A stretch of 64,000 nt of DNA, taken from Strigamia acuminata (taxonomy: Eukaryota > Arthropoda > Chilopoda > Geophilomorpha > Linotaeniidae). Positions 11,256-24,300 of this stretch are shown piece by piece. Within the stretch, counting starts at the first letter, position 1. Each line of letters begins with the position of its first letter. The notes below the pieces were generated by a model, which saw nothing but the letters and a program-made list of their open reading frames with translations, ran no database searches and had not been told where the DNA came from. The position numbers were made by a program, and so were the translations under genes. The DNA lies in the NCBI GenBank assembly GCA_949358305.1, contig OX442316.1, positions 17,794,001 to 17,858,000 on the forward strand. The letters run 5' to 3'.

Positions 11256-12546
11256 CTTATTTTTGGCTACAGTTTGTTATGTCAGTTACGTTCTTTGAAA
11301 AATCCCAGATAAGCACCTGCCAAAACGTAACGCGTACTAAATTGTTAAAACTTTACGGCTGTAAAAGTTGATAGTGATTAGTTAATCGCTAAAGTTACTC
11401 TAGGTTGGGGCGTAATGTGAACCCACCCTCAGAATTTGGCTTTTCTGACATTTAAATTGATTTTTGGCTCTGTTGACATAGTGTGTTGACAGACTAGGGA
11501 GATAGAAACTCATCATCAACATCTCATGTCATCGTCCTTTAGATCTAAATCGGTTAGGAATTATCATTCACAAGAAGAACGTCGGATGGAATATTTATGG
11601 TGGGTTCTTGCCAAGAAATAAATCACTTGACCTCATTCTGTGACATTTGAGGAAAAAAATTTTGTTCGCTTTGAATTTCGTTGCACTGCATCTTTTATGC
11701 ATAACCATACTGGAATATTGGCTATATGTCAATACAAGATGAGTTTGAATTTGTCAATGCGTAGGAGGCAAAGCGACTGTGATCTTTTCACCACAAAAGA
11801 GCAAAGTTTTCTTTTTTGGTTGAGATGTTTTTAATTTTGCATGTGGATGCCTGCCTCGCTTGTCTGAAACAAGGCTGTTTTTCCATCGGAGAAATGAAAA
11901 AAAAAGTGTGTTCTTAAATTCACTTTCTCTTTCTCTTTCTTCTTTGGATAATTAAACATGAAAGTCTTCATTGTAGCTGCTACAAGAAAAGCAAAGTGAC
12001 ACAAATGTCGAATTATTCATGCATTTTTTTTGCTGGAAACAGGGAAATGCTATTGTACAAACTTACAAAAGGTTGGATAAAAAGATTCACTTCCTCAAAT
12101 GAACCCTAAACTAAATATTTGAATATCAAGTGTCTAGAATTTTAAAGAAAGGGGAATGGTTGATTGTGTTCATTTCTTTTTGCAGTTAATGAAACCAACA
12201 ATGTGCAAAGCTGATGGGGTAAACAACTTTATAAGTATGAATGAAACTGCAAGGCATTTTTGGTCAAAAGTTACAACAGAGGTAAGCTTAGTCTAATCTC
12301 GTTTGGAAAATTTATAAACAAGCTTAATTCGAGCTTAGAAGAGTTTGCACTACATTTTTAAAGCTTTAGAATTAACGGGGTATTAGGCGCTTGATGCCGG
12401 TAGCTCAGCGCCAATATATCCTGCAGTTCGCACCCGCTAACTTAATGCTAAATCCAAACAGCGCATCTTGGTCTGCGCAGTCTGTTAACATGTTCAAATT
12501 GTGAATTAGATTTTTTTAAATTGCTTATATTGATTTATTGGTATTA

Positions 12547-12953
12547 CAGTCGAGGCTTGTTTTAATGAATCGCAAGGGACCCGAGAAATCGGTTAGTTAT
12601 AACGATAACAGCAGTGTTGCTTCCCTGCTTGTCGCGCTTCCGCTTTGTCGCCTATACCTGCAGTGATGTAATAACGTAATAACAATTGGAGCTTTCCTCA
12701 TATTGTAGTGACATCTATGAACCAAATGTATTATTGTACAAAAGAATAAATTCTCAGTTATAACAACTCTTGCATCAAACACATCAGTCATCATCAACAA
12801 CGTGAGAACAATACAATACCCTACTGTCGGTTTCCACCCCCCCCCCCCCCAAAATTTTTAACATGGTGTTCTATGGCCAACCAAGCCGTTTTTAACTATT
12901 CGTTATATCTAGAAATTCGTGAAATTGCGGTTTGTTATAACGTGCTTCAACTG
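12547..12953. mobile_element. pogo/Tigger-like (Tc1/mariner superfamily) non-autonomous element
   Basis: Flanked by TA on both sides (12545-12546 and 12954-12955). The left end is CAGTCGAGGCTTGTTTTAAT. The right end, inverted, is CAGTTGAAGCACGTTATAAC. These diverged termini fit the CAGTTGAACCTCGTTATAAC type of Tigger/pogo end. Internal GTTATAACG motifs repeat. Length 407 bp, no transposase frame, with a 15-base poly-C run near 12840. Confidence 0.7.
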
Positions 12954-13021
12954 TACTATAATTTATTTTCTTAATCCTTTAGTAAATTAGGCCTAATACT
13001 GATACAACAACAAGGTGTCTA

Positions 13022-13090
13022 TGGGAATCCTGTGTGTAGAATGGAATGCGCAGTTTGAATTTAGCATCAAGATACCGGGCGCAAACTGTA
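13022..13090. repeat. Dispersed repeat terminus, copy at 13 kb
   Basis: About 69 bp almost identical to 19030-19104. The shared part includes GGAATGCGCAGTTTGAATTT and AGCATCAAGATACCGGGCG, and both copies end in AACTGTA. Read inverted it starts TACAGTTTGCGCCCGG, which looks like a transposon end at a TA site. Confidence 0.7.
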
Positions 13091-13827
13091 TACGTATGGA
13101 TAATCAATGCACAGGGGCCAGATTTAATGGAACACCTGTGCTTGAGTTTAGAATCTTGGGGTAGAATTCTTAATGTTTGTGTACAGTATATTGTCTTTAA
13201 GAGTCGTTCAAATAATAAAATGCTGGCAATAGCACGTAGATTTGACGATGAAATTTTGTTGGCAGGGGGGACTCATTATTTTTTTGTCTCAGGTACTTCT
13301 GTCTTATTTGCCATGGATTTTTTCATTATTCAAGCAGAAAAGTTGCTTTCCTTAACTAACCTGAATCAATTTCGACCTAGGTTCAATGTTATTCCTGTGG
13401 GAGTCATGTGACCAACTGCACAGAAAGGTTAAGCTTTGTAGCTTAGCCTTGTCGTCAAACTTAGCGAATGCCCGTACTAGGCTCGGGGTTGTCCAGCGAC
13501 TGAACTTTATTACATTTGTGATTTACTACAATAACTTGGTTTGGGAAAACGAATATTTGCTTTCTCTTTGAGATACAAGGGATGTGTGCCAAACCTATAA
13601 ACAGCCGGTTCTTCACGTGGCAATAGAACTTCGGCTTTAAGTTCTATGTGGTTATGTCGTAGAGAGATTTTTATGCCTGTATGCACAAGCCAGGACAAGA
13701 TAATATCAGAAGGGAATGCTAAACTGGCTTACCTCAACTTAAACCTGGCCTAGACGTTTAGGCTGGATACAAATTTGCCAATACCATCGATATCAATTAT
13801 TGTGTAATTAAAGAACCAGACTCATTA

Positions 13828-14177
13828 AGGGGTTTCATAAATGACACGCTGAACGATTATTGCACTGAAATGATTATCACGTGACCTATGCGGGCCAATC
13901 ACATGAACAATAGCTTCAGCGATTCAGTGCTTATTTATAATCGTCTGAAATGGAGTTTTTAGTGCTGAAGAGTGCTTAAATTAAGGAAAAGAGTCGGTTG
14001 TAAATATTCCAAAAAATTAAAATTAATAATTTATTTATTTAAAAAAAAATAAAAAAATAATAAGAAGTCATGTGACATACAGAATAATCACTTGGACCTG
14101 GTGTGGGATCCTCAATAATGCAGTTATTGTGATTATCGGGACTTTAGTGTCGTCAGCGTGTCATTTACGAAACCCCT
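13828..14177. mobile_element. 350-bp MITE with 27-bp terminal inverted repeats
   Basis: The left end AGGGGTTTCATAAATGACAC is matched at the right end by inverted AGGGGTTTCGTAAATGACAC, continuing to GCTGA (one mismatch). The flanking bases allow a TA duplication (or TTAA/TTAT), so the superfamily is uncertain (Tc1/mariner or a TTAA-targeting family). No coding capacity. It appears to sit among older CGATATCAAT-type repeats at 13.78 and 14.26 kb. Confidence 0.75.
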
Positions 14178-15942
14178 TATTGTTATTGTATGTTTGTGTA
14201 TGAAAGCTAAAAGATGTAGTTCTTTATTTTGGATGCCAACAGCAACTATCAATCGATATCAATTATCGACACGTGACCATAGACCAATACCTATTATCGG
14301 AAAGTGGATATCGACTGATACCAATACCTATGCCGACATTTACCGAGGAGAAAAAATGATGTTGTGTGGCTGGTGTGCAATGCACCTAGGCCAACGTATT
14401 AACCACCAACAAGAAGGAAGATGTTTGATGAGCCAATGGTCGTGTGGCAGGTCACGTGTGGAATTTTTCAAGCTAGAATTAAGCATTTAATACAGCCTGT
14501 ACTATATTTGCTGAGGGCTTTGCTTACAATGGGAGTTTGATGTTTTGTTCTTCAAGAAAAAGTGATAGCTGTATCAAACTTTAAAATAGAATTGAGGAGT
14601 GTGAGATTGTAAACTGCTCCCCGTTGCCCTCACTAGCATCGATCGATGGAGTGGATCGATAGTTTCTACACCTGTCTTATGGCGAGGATTGAGTGGAAAA
14701 TGCAAATTAAATCCACGGCTAATTAGAATGCGAGTGGAATTAATCGCCTTCGACTTGGTGTAATTGACGCCAGGCGTCGCCTCTGTTGCGTCAGCTGGCA
14801 TTCCCCAACATGCCGCACATTCACCCCTTCCAACACCATTATCGTCGAACTGAACCCCTTCTAGGTTGTCTCTTGAAATTTCTCAATCGCTTCTAACAAT
14901 GTTTGTCTCGATCGATTCCGTGCGCACTAAATAAGAAACACAACGACATGTTTATCAAACATCAACTTGCCTGAGCTGTTTCATCATCTGGCATTAAATT
15001 TATATACTTGGGTCGAGATAAAACCTCAAATCCATCAATTTTAAAGATTAGCTCGGAGGAAAAAAGTAGGGAAGGGAGCATAGAACAACATGCACTCGGT
15101 GGAACCTTGAAACGGAAACAAGAAAGAGAAATAAATGGAGGAAAAGTAAAAAAGGGATTGTAATCGAATCTACTTTTTGTGATCTGGCTTTAATGGGCGT
15201 GACTGGACGTTTTCACCCTGCTCCAAACTATCATTAACCAATAATAGTGATTGACGTGCTTGATGCTTTACACCTGATGATCCTTTCAGCCACCAGAGCG
15301 GCGCTGTCTATCTGATTAATGGCCTCACATCTCTTTATAGAGCCATCAGTGGCTGAAACCCCTTTTTGTCTCCATTGCAAAGCGACCTAAGAAGCAAACA
15401 AGATGTCGGCTCGACAGTGATCTTGATTAATGGTGTGACAGAAGAATATAAGTAGAAGGGTGGGGGGGGGGAGGAAGGAATAGGACTAGCAGTCCAAATC
15501 TTCATTTGGATAAAAAGACTTTGATTTATTGATAGGGGACGAGTAAGTGTCAAATTATTATTGTCATCATAAATTTAAGGAGTGATGTCACATTTTTTGT
15601 TACTTTTTTTTGTTGTTTGGGTTGGCAAGTGGTGGGGAAGTGATATTTTTTGAATTGGTTGAAAAGGAGAATTGTGTATTGATTTCCCATCAATAAAATG
15701 GTATTGATTCGGGATAATAGGTTGGACTTAGACTCACTGAGCGACTGATGGATGATTCCATCAGATTTTAAGCCTAGAAAGAGTTGAGAGGGCTATTACC
15801 GGTAGGTTTGAAGATTTTACAAGTAGATAATTATTCCATGAGCCAAAAAATAGTCGTAAACTATTCCTTGTAGGGATGTTCTTTTGTCTACTAGTCAGGT
15901 GGAAGGACACACACTTGGATGTGAAATGTGCGTATCTGTACG

Positions 15943-16145
15943 GTGTAGCGCAGAGATCTGCATTGGGTACCTGTACCCGTAATCGTACCCGTACCCGGGT
16001 AACGGGTACGGTTTTTACGCCAATGCACATCTCTGGCACACGTGATCGCGTTCAGGAACGGGTACGGGTAGGATAGGGTAGAGAATTTTTTTGGAGACGG
16101 GTAACGGGTAAGGATTTTACGCCAATGCAGATCTCTGGTGTAGCG
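15943..16145. mobile_element. hAT-family MITE with 8-bp target site duplication
   Basis: The element itself is 15951-16137 (187 bp). Its ends are CAGAGATCTGCATTGG and the exact inverse CCAATGCAGATCTCTG. Both sides carry the 8-bp direct repeat GTGTAGCG (15943-15950 and 16138-16145), the duplication size typical of hAT transposition. The interior has GGGTAC/CCCGTA repeats and a second internal copy of the terminus near 16020-16036. The intact duplication suggests a fairly recent insertion. Confidence 0.9.
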
Positions 16146-16414
16146 TTTTAACGGCGACATCGGTTGTGTAAATATTATTTTGACGTGAAAGAAAGACGCG
16201 GCAGCTATTTTTCAAGACAATAAAGCCTAAATCATATTAGAAAGCAAAAGTATAAAGAACAAAGACTGGATTTAGAAGGATTAAGTCTTTTATCTCCCGG
16301 TTGCCGGCGGATGCATTAACAAGGACTCCCCATAGGACGTGGGCTGAGTGCTTCTAACTGAAGACACCCATGGCAGATGTCTATATTCTTCATTTAATAT
16401 AAGTGGAAACAATT

Positions 16415-16457
16415 AGCAGTGCCACTGGGGCCCCGCAAAAACGTTTGAGAACCGTTG
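16415..16457 (-). mobile_element. hAT terminus fragment
   Basis: Inverted, it reads CAACGGTTCTCAAACGTTTT followed by a GCGGGGCCCC segment, the classic hAT terminal pattern (CARNGGTTCTCAAAC, then a C/G-rich stretch). The other end was not located. Confidence 0.55.
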
Positions 16458-18549
16458 AGTTATCATATGCGGTATCCCATAGCCCTTGCGATCTTGCGGT
16501 CATCGTTAGCGGAAACTAATTGAGCGTTATAATCAAGTCTTTACAAATGCCTCGTTGCCAATTGGCTAAAATAATATGAGTAATGAAAAGGTTTCGTCTC
16601 TTTATGGGTGGTGCGATCCTCGAGCAAAACGTTCGACTGTTTACAAAAGAAGAGATGAAGTTGAACGTATTTCTTGGCGGCAGAAACTGCTATCCCTGTA
16701 TCTTTTTATTGTGGTGGAGTTTCTTGTTCTCTAGGCTAGATTAAAGTATAGTATCTGCTTGTTGGTTAGAGGGTTAGCCTGCAGTGATCAACCATTGGTT
16801 CAGGTACCATCAGACTTTTTGGAGGGTCTTCAGGAGATAGTACATATAAGCTCGCGGAGGCCACAAATGATCAGTGGCTAGACATGTTTATGGATGCTGG
16901 TGGAAAAAGATAAAGGTTGATGGCATTTAATGATGCTCACACCTTTGTGCAGTTTTGGTGACACAATTTAAACATGTTGGCCCATTGTTTTGTAAGATTT
17001 GGAGTTTAAATTGAAATACATTTTTTAGATAAAATGTTTTTGGATATTTATTGGGGGATCATCACTCTTGGTTTGTAGTGGATTTGTGTGTTCTTGTGGT
17101 CTATTGCAAATAGAAGGAGATTTTATTGATTAGGTTTTTGCACTTGTTGATTTCCAAGTGGATCTGATTTCATCACGTCCATTTATTGCCATTAGCGAGA
17201 TTGGTCAAACAAGTTGGCCAATCTCTGTGCATTAGGGAAACGCTATTCTAAAACAACACTCCAGTCTTGAGTGATTACACCATTTGTCTCAGGCAATAGG
17301 CACGAACAACAAACAAATAAACAAACCTACAATAATGACCACAAAACCGAGTAGAATACACGAAAGTGTGTCGATAAATGCGAATGTGTACTTTAGTTTT
17401 TGGTATATAAATAAAGCGACAGCGGTGTATTTGTGCAACATTAAGGGGTAAGTGCAGAGAACGTTTGTCTTTTTTTTTTAAAAAAAAATACTCAATAAAA
17501 ATGTGCCGTTGATCGAAGAATAATGTGGATCTGTCAGCATGGTGTTTATCAAGGGGTGAATTGAATTGCACGCAAGAAAAACTCGGCTTAAACGGTTCCA
17601 AAGGCGAATCTAAAAATCTACATTTTTATTTTTTTTTTTATTTTATTTTTTTTTTTTAAAGTTCAGGCGTAGAATTATTAGGACCATTTTTCAAAGAAAT
17701 TTCCTGACATGTTAGTTATCTGATAATGATCTCAAGCACCTGCATGTAGTCCAAAATGCCCCATGGAGGTCAAAATGACCTGCCACGTCGTGCGCCAAAA
17801 GTGTGGAATATGAGCAGAGTCGGTGCGACGGGGCAACGATTATTCTGGAGCGTTTAATCGCACTCGGTGACATCTTTGACTCGTTAGTTTGGTTGTTGTT
17901 GCCGCTACATCTTATGTTTGGTTATTTCGGCTGCCAAATGGTGCAATCACTCAAAGGCTCGAGTGTTTTAAAACTGTGGTTGGTTTCGTAAAGTGCACAT
18001 TGCCTAACACGAAACCAGACATACATCTGTTTTGGAGAGGCCACTGGCAAATGTCAGCGGAGAAAAATGAAGTTGAACTGTTGTAAAATGAATGATTTAA
18101 GCAATTTTATGTTAAACGACCCACTTGTGATTTTTTTTTATTTTTTACGTTTTTACGTTTTACGTTTTTACGTTTTCTCAGGTTTTTATAAGTTCGCAAA
18201 GTCGATTTATAATTAATTCTGATCAAAACTGTGTATAATTACTGATTTTACTGATTTTCTGGATCCTCGAAATAAAATATGCCTTTTTAGGATAAGAACA
18301 AGTTTATTGTAATTTCTGGGGGTCGCAAATACAAATTCAAGGGAACAAAGGGTAAAATTAGACAATTTATGACACTTTTACAGCACTTCCAGTCACGCGT
18401 CATTCAATATCGCTCAAAAACTCCTCCTGCATGTTGACTTCTCTGCACAACACCGCGCTATTCCACTCGAACCCGTACGACCTCGCTACTTCTAAGAACG
18501 CCAGTTTTTACAAGGTTTTTACAAATGTGGCCTATTCTATTGTGTGCAG

Positions 18550-18610
18550 CAATCAAGGGCTTATTGGCGCTTATCACAAATTGTGATGAGCGCCAATAAG
18601 CCCTTGATTG
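18550..18610. repeat. Near-perfect fold-back hairpin, 30-bp arms
   Basis: CAATCAAGGGCTTATTGGCG and onward through 18579 pairs with 18581-18610 with a single mismatch and a one-base centre. It is a perfect-palindrome type fold-back element or snap-back duplication. Confidence 0.85.
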
Positions 18611-18774
18611 TGATTCACAAATAAAACAAAAGGTTTTAAGTTTTGTCACCATGGGCTTTTTTAGCTTAAGATTGTCATCAGAAATCACTATTTGTCTCAT
18701 GCAGCAAAGGGGGTTGTCGGTTTGACTTCCTGCTTGGGACTTCGACAAATTCCTGGATATGCGAATTGACCGTA

Positions 18775-18939
18775 CAGTCGTGGACAAAAAAAATTCCCTT
18801 CAGTTTAGCTGTTTTAAGTTTATCTATCATTATTTGCCAGGTCTATCTTTTAATACTGAATCTCAATGGAATTTTATGCCACCTGGTAGATAAAATTAAA
18901 ACAGCTAAACTGAATGGAAGTTTTTTTTGTCCACGATTG
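18775..18939. mobile_element. Tc1/mariner-type MITE, 165 bp
   Basis: Flanked by TA at 18773-18774 and 18940-18941. The left end is CAGTCGTGGACAAAAAAAAT. The right end, inverted, is CAATCGTGGACAAAAAAAAC. Similarity extends through TTCAGTTTAGCTGTTTTAA, giving roughly 45-bp inverted repeats. The CAGTCGTGGACAAAA terminus is characteristic of Tc1-like elements. No transposase frame. Confidence 0.85.
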
Positions 18940-18943
18940 TACA

Positions 18944-19104
18944 ATTCAAACTGCGCATTCTATATTTTTATTTTAGCAGTTTTAGGCCTTGTGTTTCGGT
19001 TTAATACTGCTAAAACGAGAAATTGCCTTCGGGAATCGTGTCTACAGAACGGAATGCGCAGTTTGAATTTAGCATCAAGATACCGGGCGAGGGGGCGAAC
19101 TGTA
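18944..19104. repeat. Nested inverted repeat with dispersed terminus, copy at 19 kb
   Basis: ATTCAAACTGCGCATTC (18944-18960) is repeated exactly in inverted form at 19052-19068. A second inner inverted pair is built on TTTTAGCAGT/ACTGCTAAAA. The right part (19030-19104) is the same repeat as 13022-13090. It lies directly beside the Tc1-type MITE, so one element may have inserted into the end of another. Confidence 0.65.
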
Positions 19105-21279
19105 GGTTGGGTAGAAGACAGTTAAACGCGACCCAGCGTACAGTCCGGTCTGTTTGTTTCGCTATAAAGATTAAGTGAAGCCTTAATATATATATATAAA
19201 GCTCACTTATTCCCTTCCATTGGGTGCAGTAAGTAGTGAATCCATTAGAAGCCTGTGTCCGTGCGAAAGAACAATTTGAGGGAATGATGTTCTTTTTTAT
19301 ATCTCACTATATAAAGGTTAAACCTATTGAAATTAATGCGTAGAGAAAAAAGGTCAGAATTACACGTGTGCGAAATGTAACTGGCGCCCATAAAAGTTGT
19401 AATAATCGGTGCTGATTAGCGTCGTTAGAGCCCGCTCCGTTTACAAATGCACGTGGAATACATTCTTTGAGTGTTTATCAATTGCGATAACAAGCGATTT
19501 TGAATTCGAAATTGAAGCGTCGCTGGAATTTGAGAAGTTTAGCTCAAGTTAGACAAAAGGTGGAGCGCTTTTACATTCCATTTCAATTATGAAATTGGTG
19601 CGTATATAGGGAATAATGGTCGAGGCTCGGTGCTTTCGCTATTCGCTCTCTCTCTCTCTCGCTCTTCGCTGTCACTTGGCTCCGTTAACCCATTTTAATT
19701 AAACAGCTCTTGTTGTCGCTGATTGCAAATTGCTTTCTGCCAATGGAAATCAATACAACACCTAACGAGAAGCGCCACTCTCGGCGGAAGTCGCTTTAAA
19801 AGGGATGGCAACGTTAAACGGTTGCAGATGGGAGGATAAAGCGAGTGAAAAAGTGGTTGCGCAGCGCGACTTTAAAGATCGACCCACCAATTTAAGTTGA
19901 AAATTACACGAGTAATCATTAATATTGCATCTGAGTGGTGACAAGAGACTTCTAAGTAGTCTGTACTTGGGGAACTTTCTCATAATAATCGTGTCACTCG
20001 GTGAAAAATGACTCGAACCCCTCCTCGTTGCGATATGGAAATATGCCACGCACGAGAACGTGAGGAATGGTCGCTATTTTTCCCACTTTTCTATATTGGA
20101 CGACGCTGGCTGAAATTAAGAACTTTTGCCCTTAACCGCATATTTCACAGATTCCCAACTCAATAAACTTTGATGAGTCTTCAACTTTGGCGAGAATCGC
20201 TTCTAATGGATTGGAGTATAGAAACTTTTTAATTAATTTAATTAAATTGAATTATGTTTAATTTTTAAAGCGTTTTTTTGTGGGCTTTCCTGCATTAGGC
20301 TTTGCTGCATGGCGCGCGCACACAACACAAATGGATCGGACCACACCTGTGCTGTTTGCTGCGACTATATTGATATTGTCGTGTTAAAATAAATTGATTT
20401 TCATTGAAACTGAAGAATTGTTTGCTCCGCTTTAACTCAGGGCTGGCTGGGGAGGAAAAAAAAGCGAAAATCCCACCTAAACCAAAAGTGCAGAATCTCA
20501 ATTTCCTGAAAATAACGTGAAGTTAAATAAAATGTAAGGAATAAATCGCAAAGACAGTCGCTTAAAGTTATGGGCTTGGATTTGACAGATGAAATTAATA
20601 AATGCAGTAATAAAAACTTCGGACGAAGTAAATTCTCCCATTGTGCGCGGGTTTCCATTCACACTTGGAAGTAAAGTAAAATAAAGTAAAACACACAATG
20701 AAGTAAGGTAATGCAAGTATGTTCACACTTGTTTGAAGTTGAAATAAGGATTATCCAATGAGAATTAAGGGGCAAGATCTTGATCCAGAAGAATAACTGT
20801 ATTCTTTGATCGTTAAGATGCACAATGAGAGGATTTACGGCGTATGGAAAATAGCGAAAATAAAAGATTAGAAAGTTGATACGGGAATGAATTGAGTGCA
20901 CAGTGTGGGCGTTTCCGCTTCGACTTTTTTCAATTTTTCACTTTTGTCACAAGTGTTGGTTATCGATGTTGGCTGGCAAAGTCAAAAATGGATGACTCGT
21001 TGAATCGCGAAGCAGAAATTAATGTGTTTTCTTTTTTCGCTGACTGGTAAAATTTAATGCCAAGCAAACACAAGAATTCCATCGGGGCTCAGCACGTGGT
21101 CTGCCGTTAAACTCGCGCGTCACAATAGCGACAAAAGCAACTACGTTATTATGCGCCCCATTTCCATTGAAGAATAGTTAGGAGATACGTCACAGACACT
21201 TGTCTAGTCCCAGTCCCGGGTCCGCCGGCCCGAGCATGTGAAAACGATCATCTTATACGGAAACCCTACGGGAACAGCA

Positions 21280-21366
21280 TATAAATCACCTCGTGTAGTT
21301 TTGTGCAACTGACTAGGTTTCAATTCCTTCGCGACTTAACTTCGTTTTGACGAAGTTAGCAAGTCG
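21280..21366 (+). other. TATA-like box followed by a stable stem-loop
   Basis: CATATAAATC (TATAAAT at 21280-21286) is followed about 50 bp later by CGACTTAACTTCGT-TTTG-ACGAAGTTAGCAAGTCG (21332-21366). The 9-bp inner stem is perfect and extends through a small bulge. It lies in a GC-richer patch. It could be a small intronic transcript or chance. The hairpin is shorter than a microRNA precursor. Confidence 0.25.
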
Positions 21367-24300
21367 AGGACGGGGAGAAGCAAAAACGTGAATACCACCT
21401 CGATAAGACGTACACGAGTAAAACGAACGATCCATTTCACCCCCCGTAGCAGCTGCACTGCATTACACTACGAGGTTCTGGCATGAAACCAAAGTGTGAC
21501 TCACGACCCATCCCCCTCACACCAGACCGTGATATTTCTTCAATCCTTTCTTCACCGACCAATAGAAAGCGCACGAGGCAAAGTTTCTTCCGGAAGGAGT
21601 CTAAAAGTATTAAATTTCTTAGGAAAAGTTTGTGCGAGAAAAAAAATGATAATAAGTTTTAGTTTGCTTTTCTCCCGAGAGGGGGTTAAAGGGGGTGGTG
21701 CAAGGCAATAAAAACGTCGTGGATTTAATGCCCATAAAAGTAAATAAGGCTGTAAATACATCAAAAGTTGCATTTGCAAACTCATTTAAACTAAACAACC
21801 CTTTTTCTATTGCACTTTTCTTTTTTTTGTTTGTTTTTATTTATTTTTTTTTGTTGTCGTCGGCCATTACTTTTATTTCGGTGTCCCGGTGACGTGATGG
21901 TAAAATGGCGTGTTAGAAATGGATAAACATTTCCATAGATGTTGACCTCGAGATGGGTGTTTTTATTCGTTTTTTGTGCAAATTTGTGAGTTTGTCATTG
22001 ATCCGTTTGGAGTATGAGACGAATTACATGCAGATGTGCGGTGGACGTCGTTTGGAGGGGTCAGAACTGACCAGGACATGTCAAAAGTTTAGTAAATTGT
22101 TTTTATGCTTTATTACTCAATTAGGCTTGGAGCTAGTCAATGGCATGTGGAATACAGTCGTGCAGTTGGCAGCATTCGCATTTTCATCCAATTGCTTTTC
22201 GGGGCTACTTAAGTCGTGGTCATGGCAACGCTTCAAAAGCTTGTGGATTTTTTTTTTTTTTTTTTTTTGTGGAGGGGAGGGAACTGGAAACCATTGTCAT
22301 TTACTTAAGTCAGGAAACATTTTAAGGTCAACAGCATTAACCGTTCTAGTGGAAAGTAACACGAGAGGGCATTTTATTAGTGGAATTTTAAGTTTTCGGC
22401 GTTATTGAATGGGATTTTTATTTTCCTAATCAAGTGAATACTTGGGCATGTTTACATTTATTTGCGAATTAACAGCGCTTTAGGGATCATCGGGAAGTCA
22501 CCTATGACACTCGAGAAAGGGCTTAGGGCTCGGGCAGAATGCTAATATCGCGAATGAATATCTTAGTGATAAAGGCAGGGGCGTTTACTTAGTGGGGAAA
22601 CGCTTTCTGTTTGTGCAGTTGGAGATTTAAAGGTGATTAGTTATTTTTGTCGGTAAAATTGGGAATTGTCACTTGTGATTAAGGGTTTGAATTTGGATTT
22701 TGATTGTTTATTTAGTGCTGTGTCTTTGTCCAGATGTTGAGAACTTGAGAATTGTGCGAAAACACAAACCCAGAAGGCAGATTTCGCTTTTATAATTTGG
22801 ATATGAATTAAGAAAACGTGCAAATAGTTTTTTTTTTTTACTTTTTTTTAATTTATTAATTTTTATTACACAAATATTAGATTAATAAATTTACTGAAAG
22901 GAAACGCCATAGGTTGTTTTTTTTAATTTTCTTGGTTTAAATTCCAGAACTTTGCTGTTGTCGGTTTGTGGATGCGTCAAATGAAATATTGCTTTTAGTT
23001 CCGCGAGTCCAAAGAACGAAGTGAAAAGCGAAACTCAAACTGATGATGTCATCACGTGACATTAGATAAACACTAAGTATCAATATCAACAGCTGCCTCC
23101 TTGTGTTTATCTTCATACAAATCTCATTTTGTCACTCGCTTTTGCAAAATGATATCGACGAGAAACGCATTCTTCCACGTTTTTGTTCGGATTATCAACA
23201 ATGTCCAGATGTGATACGAAGCAGTTGATGCAAGTCACTTATGACGAATGTAAATCAACGGATGATGGAAGATTCGTGATCCCGGACAACGTGGTTGCAG
23301 TTTCAGTAGATGAGCAAAACCAAGTACAAGCGGAGATATTCTAGTTACCAAGTGGGAAATTTAGTTTCATGTACGGCACTGGCAAATGCCTCAGTTGGGT
23401 CAAGTTACCTGTTTGGTGGATTCTATTCGAAACACGTAGACAATATTCACACAACGAACATAAGTTGTCCACAGTTTTATACAGATCTAGTTCTGGTGTG
23501 TAGGTCTAGATCCATATTTAGATGTGTATTTTGGAGAATGGGTATTTTGCGTTAGTAACACTGATAACGATTTAGCAAACGAATACGCATTGCCTTTTGG
23601 AGGTTTTGCCACTGCTGATACAGATTACCAACGCCCAAAAAATCTTCCAAATTGTCTTTCATGTTGTCAAACAGACATAATCTGTTTCTGTATTTTAAAT
23701 GTATTGTTGTTGTCTTTATATACATTATATATATTATAATATACGTTGTACCAAACGTTACAATGGTTTGATGCAGATTTTTGCAATTAATTGTGAAATG
23801 CAATTACAATTTTAAGAAAAAAAATTGAAAATACGGGTTGATTATTAGCCTGAATTAATGAGTATTTACATAAGCTTCTAAAACATTTAAAGTTGTCTAA
23901 ATTACAAGCTTGTTTTAGGTCAAGAAGAAGTGCGCATTTGGAATGTAATTACTAGCCTGCATGTCACCACAACTAAACTCTGTTTACAAACGAAGCGCAA
24001 ACTCCCATTAGTTAAAGGTGTCGCGTGGAGGAGAACAAACGAGCATGTTCTAAATTTCATCAGTTAATAAAACTCCAAAAATTAAACTTGAAATTATTTG
24101 CACGAATTTGGACGAAGCAATTTTCCGTCATTGAAGTTGTGGAGGGTCTGGTGACCGGAAGCACCAGAGCGCACCACCTGCGACTTTTTTTCTTTAAAGC
24201 ACTGAATTATTGGACAAGCCATAAATAACATCATTTATTTGTTATTCATACAATTAATATTTTGCTTCATTACTTTGAAATTATCTTAGGCGTATTGCGC

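Noticed and set aside
12390-12445. tRNA-like GCCGGTAGCTCAG followed by GTTCGCACCC
   Set aside because: Too short and without acceptor or anticodon stems; likely chance.
23100-23560. Moderately GC-balanced stretch considered as a decayed transposase
   Set aside because: No catalytic motif or family signature could be read in any frame.
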